This document shows, piece after piece, positions 13,646-21,337 of a DNA stretch of 28,280 nucleotides. The DNA is from JBLNBU01 sp050260215 (GTDB lineage Bacteria > Pseudomonadota > Alphaproteobacteria > Rhodospirillales > Magnetospirillaceae). The translations under genes and the position numbers were made by a program. The stretch is taken from contig JBLNBU010000067.1 of the NCBI GenBank assembly GCA_050260215.1, positions 1 to 28,280 on the forward strand, given 5' to 3'. The notes beneath the pieces were generated by a model. It searched no databases and was not told the DNA's origin. It was given only the letters and a program-made list of their open reading frames with translations. The stretch's first letter is position 1. Every line of letters starts with the position of its first letter.

Positions 13646-14355
13646 CGGGGTGCCTTCCCTTTGGCGGGCTTGGCCGCGCCCTTGCCGCCGGCGGCCTGCA
13701 AGGTCAGCTTGGCCTGGCCGGAAAACTGGATGCGCTGGCCGCGGTCGCGGGTCTCGAAGCCCTGCGACTGGATCTGGCCCTGGGGGCCGTGGCCGAACAC
13801 CGGCACGCTGCCGCGGGCCGAGTTGTGGGCCAGGTCGACCTGGGCGGATTCTGTATGCAGCTCGTAGCCGGTGTCGTGGAACAGACTGACCGAGCCTTCG
13901 AGGTCGAGCATCTTGGTGCTCTGGTGGTAAAGCCCGGTGTTGGCCTCGATGAACACGTTGGCGCCGCCCGAGCCGACGAAGTCGGCCTTGGGCGCCTGCA
14001 GGTGCACCAGGTCCTGGTTGCCCGGCTCCTGGACGGCGACGTCGGCGGTCACCGAGAACGGCTTGTTGTCGGCATCGAGGCCATAGTAGCGGGCGTTGAG
14101 CATGGACAGCGTCTCGACATCCCGGGGCGACAGCCGGGCGAAGCCGATCTGGAACTTGTCGTCCAGCTGGGTCAGCCGCGGCCAGGCCAGGATCAGCGCC
14201 AGCAACACCGCCGCCGAGATGGGCAGCGCCACCTTCATCACGCCGACGAAGCGCGAATAACGCGCCAGCGGCCCGCCGCGCAGCCGGAACCGCCGCTTCT
14301 GGCGCGGCGGCGGCGGAACCGGCCCGGCGTCGAAGGTGGGCGTCACGGCGGCCAT
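13642..14355 (-). CDS. lptC: LPS export protein LptC
   Basis: 237 residues. A single N-terminal membrane helix (VALPISAAVLLALILAWP, about residues 42-59) follows a proline- and arginine-rich cytoplasmic tail. The rest is a periplasmic beta-jellyroll domain with DADNKPFSVTADVA and VFIEANTGLYHQSTKMLDLEGSVSLFHDTGYELHTESAQVDL, typical of LptC. It accepts LPS from the LptB2FG extractor and passes it to LptA. The stop overlaps the lptA start (ATGA, 13642-13645), indicating coupled translation. Confidence 0.92.
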   Translation of the reverse strand: MAAVTPTFDAGPVPPPPRQKRRFRLRGGPLARYSRFVGVMKVALPISAAVLLALILAWPRLTQLDDKFQIGFARLSPRDVETLSMLNARYYGLDADNKPFSVTADVAVQEPGNQDLVHLQAPKADFVGSGGANVFIEANTGLYHQSTKMLDLEGSVSLFHDTGYELHTESAQVDLAHNSARGSVPVFGHGPQGQIQSQGFETRDRGQRIQFSGQAKLTLQAAGGKGAAKPAKGKAPR

Positions 14356-14366
14356 GCCCCCATCCC

Positions 14367-15344
14367 TTAGGCCACGCCCGCGCGCAGGCAGTCGTGGACG
14401 TGCAGAACCCCCACCGGCCGGCCGCCGTCGTCGACGACGAACAGGCTGGTGATCTTCTTGGTGTTCATGATGCGCAGCGCCTCGGCGGCCAGCATGTTGG
14501 GCCGCGCCGTCTTGGGGCCGCGGGTCATCACCTGGCCGGCGGCGACGGCCAGCAGGTCGGGACGCATGTGGCGACGCAGGTCGCCGTCGGTGATGATGCC
14601 GTCCAGCTTGCCCTGCTCGGACAGGACGCCGACGCAGCCCAGGCTTTTCGCCGTCATCACCAGCAGGGCCTCGGCCATGCTGGCCTCGGGCGGGACCAGC
14701 GGCACGGCATCGCCGTCATGCATCAGCTCGGCGACCTTGAGCAGGCGGCGGCCCAACTGGCCGCCGGGATGGAACTCGCGGAAGTCGGCGGCCGAGAACC
14801 CCTTGCGCTCGAGCAGGGCCACGGCCAGCGCATCGCCCAGCGCCAGCATCATGGTGGTCGAAGTGGTCGGCGCCAGACCCATGGGGCAGGCCTCGGGGAT
14901 GGCGGGCAGGATCAGCGCCACGCTGGCGGCCTGGGCCAGGGTGCTTTCCGTGCGCGCGGTCATGGCGATCAGCGGGATCTCGAAGCGCGAGCAGTACGAC
15001 ACCACGTCGCCCAGTTCCGGCGTCTCGCCAGAATTGGACAGCGCCACGACCACGTCGGTGTCGCGGTCGATCATGCCCAGGTCGCCGTGGCTGGCCTCGG
15101 CCGGGTGGACATAGAAGGCCGGCCGCCCGGTCGAGGCCAGGGTCGCTGCGATCTTGCGCGCCACGTGGCCGCTCTTGCCCATGCCGGTGACGACGGCGCG
15201 CCCCGACCGCTTTTCCAGGATGTCGCAGGCGGCGAAGAACTCGGCGCCCAGACCGTCGGCCAGGGCCTCGAGCCCCGCGGCCTCGGCTTTCAGCACCCGG
15301 CGGGCGGAGGCGATGTCGGCGGCGGCACGGGCGTCGAAGGTCAT
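14367..15344 (-). CDS. kdsD: D-arabinose 5-phosphate isomerase (KdsD / KpsF)
   Basis: 325 residues, full length. An N-terminal SIS domain has TGMGKSGH (53-60), HPAEASHGDLGM with His80 and His86, and SNSGET (103-108). Two C-terminal CBS repeats follow (about 205-265 and 272-325). The enzyme converts ribulose 5-phosphate to arabinose 5-phosphate, the first step to Kdo for the LPS inner core. This fits its place at the head of the lptC-lptA-lptB operon, 11 nt upstream of lptC. A TATAGT -10 candidate lies 37 nt upstream of its start. Confidence 0.95.
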   Translation of the reverse strand: MTFDARAAADIASARRVLKAEAAGLEALADGLGAEFFAACDILEKRSGRAVVTGMGKSGHVARKIAATLASTGRPAFYVHPAEASHGDLGMIDRDTDVVVALSNSGETPELGDVVSYCSRFEIPLIAMTARTESTLAQAASVALILPAIPEACPMGLAPTTSTTMMLALGDALAVALLERKGFSAADFREFHPGGQLGRRLLKVAELMHDGDAVPLVPPEASMAEALLVMTAKSLGCVGVLSEQGKLDGIITDGDLRRHMRPDLLAVAAGQVMTRGPKTARPNMLAAEALRIMNTKKITSLFVVDDGGRPVGVLHVHDCLRAGVA

Positions 15345-15380
15345 GGGGCGGGCGGTCTCGTCACGGATCGAAGGCCCCTA

Positions 15381-15386
15381 ACTATA
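15381..15386 (-). promoter_or_regulatory. Candidate -10 element of the kdsD-lptCAB-rpoN operon
   Basis: TATAGT on the minus strand (5 of 6 to consensus) in the 102-nt cobQ-kdsD gap, just after the cobQ terminator. The -35 region is poor (CTTCCG at the right distance), so an activator or another sigma factor may be needed. Confidence 0.45.
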
Positions 15387-15411
15387 CGAAACGGCACCGG
15401 TACCGGAAGGC

Positions 15412-15442
15412 AAAAGGCACGCCCGGAGGCAAATTCCGTGCC
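15412..15442 (-). terminator. Intrinsic terminator after cobQ
   Basis: On the minus strand GGCACG (15437-15442) pairs with CGTGCC (15416-15421) across 15 nt that can itself form GGA/TCC, followed directly by TTTTGCC. It begins 5 nt after the cobQ stop. Confidence 0.6.
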
Positions 15443-15446
15443 GAAG

Positions 15447-16913
15447 TCACCGCGACGCCGCGATCTGCCACAGGCGGTCGGCGTCCACGGCGCCTTCCAG
15501 GTGGTCGGCAAGGCGGTCGAGCACGTCATCGACCAGCGCCTCATAGGCCAGCCCGGCGCGGCGGTGGGGTGCCAGACCGGCAAGGAAGCGGGCACGCCAT
15601 GCATCCGACGAGAACAGCCCGTGCAGGTAGCAGCCTTCGGCCAGCCCGTCGGTCGAGCGCGCCCCCTCGGGGCGGCCGTCCAGCGTCAGCATGGGCCGGG
15701 CGGTATCGGGCCCCTCGGTGCGGCCCATGTGCATCTCGTAGCCCGACACGGCGGTGCCGTCGGCGTCGGCGGCCTGGACGCGGGCCAGCACCTTGTCGCC
15801 TTCCATCACCGTGGCGACGTCGAGCAGCCCCAGGCCCGCGGCGACGCCGCCGGCCGGGCCCTCGACGCCCTTGGGATCGGACACGGTGCGGCCCAGCATC
15901 TGGTAGCCGGCGCAGATGCCCAGCACCCGGCCGCCGCGGCGGACATGGGCGGCGATGTCGGTGTCCCACCCTTGCGCCCGCAGGAAAGCGAGGTCAGCAA
16001 TGGTGGACTTGGACCCGGGCAGGATCACCAGGTCGCACACCGGGATGGGCCGGCCCGGCGCCACCATGGTCAGGCGCAGGTCCGGCTCGGCCGCCAGCGG
16101 GTCGAAATCGTCGAAGTTGGCGATGCGCGACAGCCGGGGCACCGCCACGTGCAGAGCGCCCGCGCCCGAGCCGCCGCCCAGCGAGGCGGCGTCCTCGGCC
16201 GGCAAGCGGGCGGCGTCGGCGAACCACGGGACCACGCCCAGGCAGTCCAGACCGGTGTGCCCGGCGATCACCGCCAGGGCCGGGTCGAACAGCGAGGGAT
16301 CGCCGCGGAACTTGTTGATGATGTAGCCGGCCAGCCGCGCCCGTTCGGCCTCGGGCAGCAGGGCATGGGTGCCGACCACCGCGGCGATCACCCCGCCGCG
16401 GTCGATGTCGCCCACCAGAACCACCGGCAGGTCGGCGGCCTCGGCGAAGCCCATGTTGGCGATGTCGGCGGCGCGCAGGTTGACCTCGGCGGCGCTGCCC
16501 GCGCCTTCGACCACCACCAGGTCGGCCGCGGCGGCCAGCCGGCCGAAGCTTTCCAGCGCCGCCGGCAGCAGGCTGGGCTTCAAGGCATGGTAGTCACGAG
16601 CCGAGGCGCTGCCCACCACCCGGCCCTGCACCACCACCTGGGCACCGGTATCGGTCTGGGGTTTCAACAGCACCGGGTTCATGTCGGTATGGGGCTCGAC
16701 CCCGCAGGCACGCGCCTGCAGCGCCTGGGCGCGGCCGATCTCGCCGCCGTCGGCGGTGACCGCGGCATTGTTGGACATGTTCTGCGGCTTGAACGGCCGC
16801 ACCTTCAGGCCCCGGCGCACAAACAGCCGGCACAGGCCCGCCGCCAGCAGCGACTTGCCCACGTCCGAGCCGGTGCCCTGCAGCATCAGGGCGGGGGTGC
16901 GTTTCCGGGTCAT
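15447..16913 (-). CDS. cobQ: Cobyric acid synthase (CobQ / CbiP)
   Basis: 488 residues. CobQ amidates the b, d, e and g side chains of adenosylcobyrinic a,c-diamide using glutamine and ATP. The N-terminal dethiobiotin-synthetase-like ATPase starts MLQGTGSDVGKS (9-20), followed by FKPQNMSNNA. The C-terminal class I glutamine amidotransferase domain has ILPGSKST, the nucleophile Cys334 in GICAGYQMLG, and His431 in CYLHGLF. It lies 24 nt downstream of the SYLF gene on the same strand and ends in a terminator. Together with cobS at the left edge it shows that this organism makes cobalamin by the late-cobalt route. Confidence 0.96.
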   Translation of the reverse strand: MTRKRTPALMLQGTGSDVGKSLLAAGLCRLFVRRGLKVRPFKPQNMSNNAAVTADGGEIGRAQALQARACGVEPHTDMNPVLLKPQTDTGAQVVVQGRVVGSASARDYHALKPSLLPAALESFGRLAAAADLVVVEGAGSAAEVNLRAADIANMGFAEAADLPVVLVGDIDRGGVIAAVVGTHALLPEAERARLAGYIINKFRGDPSLFDPALAVIAGHTGLDCLGVVPWFADAARLPAEDAASLGGGSGAGALHVAVPRLSRIANFDDFDPLAAEPDLRLTMVAPGRPIPVCDLVILPGSKSTIADLAFLRAQGWDTDIAAHVRRGGRVLGICAGYQMLGRTVSDPKGVEGPAGGVAAGLGLLDVATVMEGDKVLARVQAADADGTAVSGYEMHMGRTEGPDTARPMLTLDGRPEGARSTDGLAEGCYLHGLFSSDAWRARFLAGLAPHRRAGLAYEALVDDVLDRLADHLEGAVDADRLWQIAASR

Positions 16914-16937
16914 CCCCCCGACATGACAGACCCCGCC

Positions 16938-17600
16938 CTACCGCGCAAGCACGTCGCGCAGGCGGTCGGCCTGGGGGCTGTCGAGCTGGCGGTCGATCAG
17001 GATCTGTTCGGGAGTGGGATTGCCGCCGTAATAGGCAGCGTTCCACGAATGCCGGGGCAGGATACCCGCACCTTCCAGGCTGGCGCCGCCATAAAGGCCG
17101 ACGGCCTTGGAGAAGGCGTAGATGTCGGCGCCCACATTGGTGGTGGTCGACGCCTCGGCCCCGGCGCCCACATGGGCCACGGCGACGCCGGCGTCGGCGC
17201 CCAGCTTCATGCGGTTGTTCATGATCGCCGCCAACCCGCCGGCCGAGTTGATGACGTACACCGCCGCGGCGTCCTGCACGCCGATCTGCAGGCCGACGCT
17301 GCCGGACGCGATGGAATAGAAGGCCGGACCCGACCAGCGGCCGTCGGCCCCCTTGACCAGGAGCACGCCGGTTCCCCACTCGGCCCCGAAGATGAAGCCG
17401 CCCTTGACCAGGTCGGGAACGATCAGCAGCGCCTTGGCCCGCGAGATGGCGCTGGCCATGCGGCTGCCGAAATTCTCGTCGGTACGCAGCCGCTCGACCG
17501 TGTCGGCGGCGCGGGCCACCGTCCTGGCCTGGTCGAACCCCTGCGCCCAGGCCGGCGCCGCCAGCAGCAGGCCCAGCATCACGGCGATGATCTTGCGCAT
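16938..17600 (-). CDS. SYLF / Ysc84-like lipid-binding domain protein, exported
   Basis: 220 residues. A signal peptide (1-19, ending AWA) directs it out of the cytoplasm. The remainder is a SYLF domain: AISRAKALLIVPDLVKGGFIFG (about 52-73), GPAFYSIASGSVGLQIGVQ, VYVINSAGGLAAIMNN, then ADIYAFSKAVGLYGGASLEGAGI. SYLF proteins bind phosphoinositides or other lipids in eukaryotes; the bacterial ones are mostly uncharacterised. The ATG at 17600 has a strong AAGGAGGAG site. It precedes cobQ by 24 nt and may be cotranscribed, with no evident functional link. Confidence 0.9.
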   Translation of the reverse strand: MRKIIAVMLGLLLAAPAWAQGFDQARTVARAADTVERLRTDENFGSRMASAISRAKALLIVPDLVKGGFIFGAEWGTGVLLVKGADGRWSGPAFYSIASGSVGLQIGVQDAAAVYVINSAGGLAAIMNNRMKLGADAGVAVAHVGAGAEASTTTNVGADIYAFSKAVGLYGGASLEGAGILPRHSWNAAYYGGNPTPEQILIDRQLDSPQADRLRDVLAR

Positions 17601-17680
17601 GGGACTCCTCCTTGGCCGAACCCGTCCCCCTTCGAATCACGAAACCGGTTAGCACCCGGTTAATCCGGGGCGGCGGGCGG

Positions 17681-17709
17681 TTGCGTTCGGCCGGCAAAAC
17701 GTCTAGCTT
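17681..17709 (+). promoter_or_regulatory. Weak promoter candidate for the NDUFA9-like gene
   Basis: TTGCGT (17681-17686) and TAGCTT (17704-17709) with a 17-nt spacer, about 60 nt before the ATG at 17769. Both elements are only partial matches. Confidence 0.3.
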
Positions 17710-17768
17710 CCCAGCCAATCGGATGATGCCCCGGCCCCCATTGCGGGCCGGTATCGGGAGGTTCGGGA

Positions 17769-18779
17769 ATGACGCGGCGGCTGGTCACGGTTTTCGGCGG
17801 TTCGGGCTTCATCGGGCGGCATCTGGTGCGCCGGCTGGCAGCCCAGGGCTGGGTGGTGCGCGCCGCGGTCCGCGACCCCATCGCCGCCGAGTTCCTGAAG
17901 CCCATGGGCGACGTCGGCCAGGTGGTGCCGGTGCGCGCCGACATCCGCGACCCGCGCAGCGTCGCCGCGGTGGTGGCCGGCGCCGACGTGGTCATCAACT
18001 TGGTCGGCATCCTCTACGAGCGTCGGCGGGCCAGCTTCCAGGCCATCCATGTGGACGGCGCCGCCACCGTGGCCGCCGCCGCCAAGGCCGCCGGGGCCAG
18101 CCGCCTGATTCACATGTCGGCCCTGGGCGCCGACCGCAACTCCGAGGCGGCCTACGCCCGCAGCAAGGCCGCCGGCGAGGAAGCCGTCGCCCAGGCCTTC
18201 CCCGGCGCCACCATCCTGCGCCCGTCGGTGGTCTTCGGGCCCGAGGACGGCTTCTTCAACCGCTTCGCCCAGCTGGCGCGGGTTTCGCCGGTGCTGCCGG
18301 TGTTCACCCGCGACGGCTTCAAGCCGATTTGCGGCGAGGCCGGCTGCACCATCGACCTGTTCGGCTCGGGCGGTCCGACCTTCCAGCCGGTCTATGTGGG
18401 CGACGTGGCCGAGGCCATCTCGCGCATGGTCGGCGACCCCAGGACCGCCGGCAAGGTCTACGAGCTGGGCGGCCCGCGCCGCTACACCTTGAAGGAAATC
18501 CTCGAGCTGGTGCTGCACGAGACCGGACGCCACAACACCCTGGTGCCGGTGCCCTTCCCCGTCGCCATGATCCAGGCCGCCTTCCTGGGCCTGATGCCGG
18601 TGCCGCCGCTGACCCGCGACCAGGTGCGGCTGATGAAGACCGACAACGTGGTGCGCGGCGGCAAGCCCGGACTGGCCGAACTGGACATCGTCGCCACGTC
18701 CGCCGAGGCGATCGTGCCGACCTACCTGTCGCGCTACCACAAGGGCCCGCCGCGGACCATCACCCGCCAGGCGGGCTGA
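17769..18779 (+). CDS. NAD(P)-binding epimerase-like protein, complex I NDUFA9 subunit family
   Basis: 336 residues. The extended short-chain dehydrogenase fold begins with the nucleotide-binding motif GGSGFIGRH (10-18). It continues with LVGIL, HMSALGAD and a YARSK motif (YxxxK). The C-terminal part has FQPVYVGDVAEAI and YELGGPRRYTLKEIL. This matches the bacterial relatives of the mitochondrial complex I accessory subunit NDUFA9, which binds NADPH. In alphaproteobacteria the gene is usually away from the nuo operon, as here. Its role is not settled: complex I assembly or stability is a hypothesis. The start has a GGGAGG site. It converges with the uppP gene, with only 7 nt between the stops. 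Confidence 0.88.
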   Translation: MTRRLVTVFGGSGFIGRHLVRRLAAQGWVVRAAVRDPIAAEFLKPMGDVGQVVPVRADIRDPRSVAAVVAGADVVINLVGILYERRRASFQAIHVDGAATVAAAAKAAGASRLIHMSALGADRNSEAAYARSKAAGEEAVAQAFPGATILRPSVVFGPEDGFFNRFAQLARVSPVLPVFTRDGFKPICGEAGCTIDLFGSGGPTFQPVYVGDVAEAISRMVGDPRTAGKVYELGGPRRYTLKEILELVLHETGRHNTLVPVPFPVAMIQAAFLGLMPVPPLTRDQVRLMKTDNVVRGGKPGLAELDIVATSAEAIVPTYLSRYHKGPPRTITRQAG

Positions 18780-18786
18780 CCGCCCC

Positions 18787-19596
18787 CTAGCCCTTCCACA
18801 CCAGCCAGGCCAGGGCCCCGGCCCCGAACAGGATGCGCCACACCGCGAAGGGGGCGTAGCTGTTGCGGTCGACCCAGGCCATCATCGCCGCCACCGAGAG
18901 CAGCGCGCCGACACAGGCGGCGGCCCCCGCCAGCGCCAGGTCGGCCGACAGGATCAGGGGCGCGCGGCCGGCCAGGTCCATCAGGGTGTGTCCGGCATGG
19001 ACCGCGAACACCGGGATGGCCAGCAGCAGCGAATAGCGCGCGATGGCGGCACGCTCATAGCCCATCAGGCGGCCGGCGGTGACGGTGATGCCGGTGCGCG
19101 ACACTCCGGCCACCAGCGCCGCGGCCTGCAGCACGCCGATGGCGGCCGCGGCCAGGAAGCCCATGTGCTCGATGCGGCTGACGGTCATGCCCAGCTTGTC
19201 GGCGATCAGCAGGAACAGCCCGAACACCACCATGGCGGCGGCGGCGGCCATGGGCCCGCCGACAGTGCCGCCCAGTTCGACGAACGCCCAGGCGACCAGC
19301 AGGCCGGGCACGGTGCCGGCGGCCACCGTCAGCAGCAGCCGCGACCCGGCGTCGGGGCGGCGCTTCAACAGCTTCCACAGCCCCACCGCCATCACGATCA
19401 TGTCGCGCCAGAAATACAGCATCAGCCCCGCGACGATGCCGAGATCGGCGGCCACGGCGACGGCCTCGCGGCCCTCGGGGGTGCCGAGCGTCAGGCGCAG
19501 GACGGCCAGGTGCCCCGAGGCGGAGACCGGCAGCACCTCGCCGATCCCTTGGATCAGAGCCAGGATGACCACGTCGAGGAACGTCAAGGGCCACAC
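18787..19596 (-). CDS. uppP: Undecaprenyl-diphosphatase, UppP / BacA family (divergent)
   Basis: 269 residues, nearly all hydrophobic, about seven to eight membrane segments. The first signature QGIGEVLPVSASGHL (16-30) keeps Glu20, Ser27 and His29. The second, usually PGxSRSG, reads AGVSRTG, so the first proline is replaced by alanine and the last serine by threonine. UppP dephosphorylates undecaprenyl pyrophosphate to recycle the lipid carrier of peptidoglycan and O-antigen. A second, more canonical copy may exist elsewhere. The start is a GTG at 19596; a TTG at 19587 is an alternative. Confidence 0.88.
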   Translation of the reverse strand: MWPLTFLDVVILALIQGIGEVLPVSASGHLAVLRLTLGTPEGREAVAVAADLGIVAGLMLYFWRDMIVMAVGLWKLLKRRPDAGSRLLLTVAAGTVPGLLVAWAFVELGGTVGGPMAAAAAMVVFGLFLLIADKLGMTVSRIEHMGFLAAAAIGVLQAAALVAGVSRTGITVTAGRLMGYERAAIARYSLLLAIPVFAVHAGHTLMDLAGRAPLILSADLALAGAAACVGALLSVAAMMAWVDRNSYAPFAVWRILFGAGALAWLVWKG

Positions 19597-19620
19597 CCCC
19601 GCTATTGGCTTTGAGCGGCC

Positions 19621-19658
19621 TATATAGCATCGCCATTGCGGGGCTCGGAAGCTCGGAA
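19621..19658 (-). promoter_or_regulatory. Candidate uppP promoter with a tandem 8-bp repeat at the -35 position
   Basis: TATATA (19621-19626) lies about 25 nt upstream of the GTG start. The -35 position has no consensus hexamer; instead two head-to-tail copies of GCTCGGAA (plus strand) occupy 19643-19650 and 19651-19658. These may be an activator site replacing the -35. Confidence 0.4.
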
Positions 19659-19747
19659 GATGTGGCCGTTTTGGGACTAATTATTCGACCACCACCCGCG
19701 GGATGGGCGCACCCCACCCATTTTCGCCCAGGCCGTCACGGATACGC

Positions 19748-19761
19748 GGCAGCATTGTTGC
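19748..19761 (+). promoter_or_regulatory. Candidate sigma-54 (-24/-12) promoter of gltD-gltB
   Basis: GGCA-N6-TTGC with GG and GC exactly 10 nt apart; the two invariant dinucleotides and both core tetrads match, while the CG after GGCA does not. It would start transcription at about 19773, some 90 nt before gltD. An A/T-rich inverted repeat GTTTTT/AAAAAC (19794-19810) lies in the leader. The rest of the 266-nt gap holds no gene; an A/T-rich patch is at 19675-19688. Confidence 0.4.
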
Positions 19762-19862
19762 CCTATGTTGCCGAATCTTGTGGAAAGGTCAGTGTTTTTG
19801 CCGTAAAAACCACCCTACCCAGTTGGCTGGGAATGGATCAACGCGCCCGAAGGGTCCCGGCG

Positions 19863-21284
19863 ATGCCCCGCAAGATGCTGCAGTTCACCCACCTCCACCC
19901 GCGCACGCCCGACAAGCGCGAGGGGGAGCAGCGCCGCGCCGACTTCGGCGAAATCTACCAGCCCTTCACCCCTGCCCAGGCCGGCGACCAAGCCTCGCGC
20001 TGCGAGCAGTGCGGCGTGCCCTACTGCCAGATCCACTGCCCGCTGTCCAACAACGTCCCCGACTGGCTGATGATGGTGGCGCAGGGCCGGATGGAAGAGG
20101 CCTATGCGCTGTCCTCGGCCACCAACACCTTCCCCGAGATCTGCGGCCGCATCTGCCCGCAGGACCGCCTGTGCGAGGGCAACTGCGTCCTCGAGCAGTC
20201 CAAGCACGGCGGCGTCACCATCGGCGCGGTCGAGAAGCACATCACCGAGCACGCCTTCGCCCAAGGCTGGGTCAAGCCGCCCGCGCCGAGGGCCGAGCTG
20301 GATCTGTCGGCCGGCATCGTCGGCGGCGGCCCCGGCGGCCTGGCGGCGGCCGAGGCGCTGCGCCGGCTGGGCTGGAAGGTCACCGTCTACGACCGCCACG
20401 ACCGCATCGGCGGCCTGCTGATCTATGGCATCCCCGGCTTCAAGCTGGACAAGACGGTCATCGAGCGCCGCACCCGCCTGATGGCCGAGGCCGGCATCGT
20501 CTTCGAGACCGGGGTCGAGATCGGCCGCAGCGTCTCGTTCGCCGAGCTGCGCGCCCGCCACGACGCGGTGCTGATCGCCACCGGCGTCTACAAGGCCCGC
20601 CCGCTGGGCATCCCCGGGGCCGAACTGGACGGCGTCCATGCCGCGCTCGACTACCTGATCGCGTCCAACCGCCGCTGCCTGGGCGACACCCTGCCCGACG
20701 GGCACCTGGACGCCAAGGCAAAGGACGTGGTGGTCATCGGCGGCGGCGACACCGCCATGAACTGCGTGCGCACCGCCATCCGCCAAGGCGCCAGGTCGGT
20801 CAAGTGCCTGTACCGCCGCGACCGCGCCAACATGCCCGGCAGCCAGCGCGAAGTGGCGCACGCCGAGGAGGAAGGCGTCGAGTTCGTGTGGATGGCCGCC
20901 CCCGAGGCGGTGGAGGGCACCGGCAAGGCTGCGGCAGTGCGGGCGCGCCGCATGCACCTGGGCGTCCCCGACGCCTCGGGCCGGCAGACGCCCATGCCCA
21001 TCGACGGGTCGGACTTCACCCTGCCCGCCGACATGGTCATCGCCGCGCTGGGCTTCGACCCCGAGGACGTCCCCGCCCTGTTCGCCGAGCCGGGCCTGAG
21101 GGTCAGCCGCTGGGGCACATTGGCCGTCGACGACCGCCAGATGACCGCGCTGGACGGCGTCTTCGCCGCCGGCGACATCGTCCGCGGAGCGTCCCTGGTG
21201 GTGTGGGCCATCAAGGACGGCCGCACCGCCGCCCGCGCCATGCACGACTGGGCCACGGCCAAGGCCGCCCGGGCGGCGGAGTAG
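19863..21284 (+). CDS. gltD: Glutamate synthase (NADPH), small (beta) subunit GltD
   Basis: 473 residues. It oxidises NADPH and passes electrons through FAD and two [4Fe-4S] clusters to the large subunit. Cysteine sets are Cys47, 50, 55 and 59 (CEQCGVPYCQIHC) and Cys94, 98, 104 and 108 (CGRICPQDRLCEGNC). The FAD motif GGGPGGLAAAEAL is near 154-166 and the NADPH motif VIGGGDTAMNCVRTA near 292-306. The start at 19863 (MPRKMLQF) matches the usual N-terminus and follows GAAGGG. ATG 19833 and an open frame back to 19605 would add residues not typical of the family. It precedes gltB, the reverse of the E. coli order, and is very similar to Azospirillum GltD. Confidence 0.96.
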   Translation: MPRKMLQFTHLHPRTPDKREGEQRRADFGEIYQPFTPAQAGDQASRCEQCGVPYCQIHCPLSNNVPDWLMMVAQGRMEEAYALSSATNTFPEICGRICPQDRLCEGNCVLEQSKHGGVTIGAVEKHITEHAFAQGWVKPPAPRAELDLSAGIVGGGPGGLAAAEALRRLGWKVTVYDRHDRIGGLLIYGIPGFKLDKTVIERRTRLMAEAGIVFETGVEIGRSVSFAELRARHDAVLIATGVYKARPLGIPGAELDGVHAALDYLIASNRRCLGDTLPDGHLDAKAKDVVVIGGGDTAMNCVRTAIRQGARSVKCLYRRDRANMPGSQREVAHAEEEGVEFVWMAAPEAVEGTGKAAAVRARRMHLGVPDASGRQTPMPIDGSDFTLPADMVIAALGFDPEDVPALFAEPGLRVSRWGTLAVDDRQMTALDGVFAAGDIVRGASLVVWAIKDGRTAARAMHDWATAKAARAAE

Positions 21285-21293
21285 CCTGAGCCT

Positions 21294-21314
21294 CCCTCTC
21301 CCAGCGGGAGAGGG
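21294..21314 (+). other. Strong hairpin between gltD and gltB
   Basis: A perfect 9-bp stem CCCTCTCCC/GGGAGAGGG with a 3-nt loop AGC, 10 nt after the gltD stop. No T tract follows, so read-through into gltB is expected. The structure may protect the gltD 3' end or set the subunit ratio. A half-site of similar sequence (GGGAGAGGGA) occurs at 25927-25936. Confidence 0.6.
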
Positions 21315-21337
21315 ATTCGAACCGAAGAGGGAAAGCC

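Noticed and set aside
14394..17663. 1089-codon plus-strand open frame across kdsD, cobQ and the SYLF gene
   Set aside because: It runs antisense through three conserved genes and their gaps and has low-complexity composition.
16914..17768. Cobalamin riboswitch near cobQ
   Set aside because: I looked for a B12-box-like region upstream of cobQ and the SYLF gene and saw none; cobQ appears to be read from the SYLF transcript.
19605..19862. Upstream in-frame extension of gltD, including an ATG at 19833
   Set aside because: The extra residues do not resemble GltD N-termini, and the region carries promoter-like signals.
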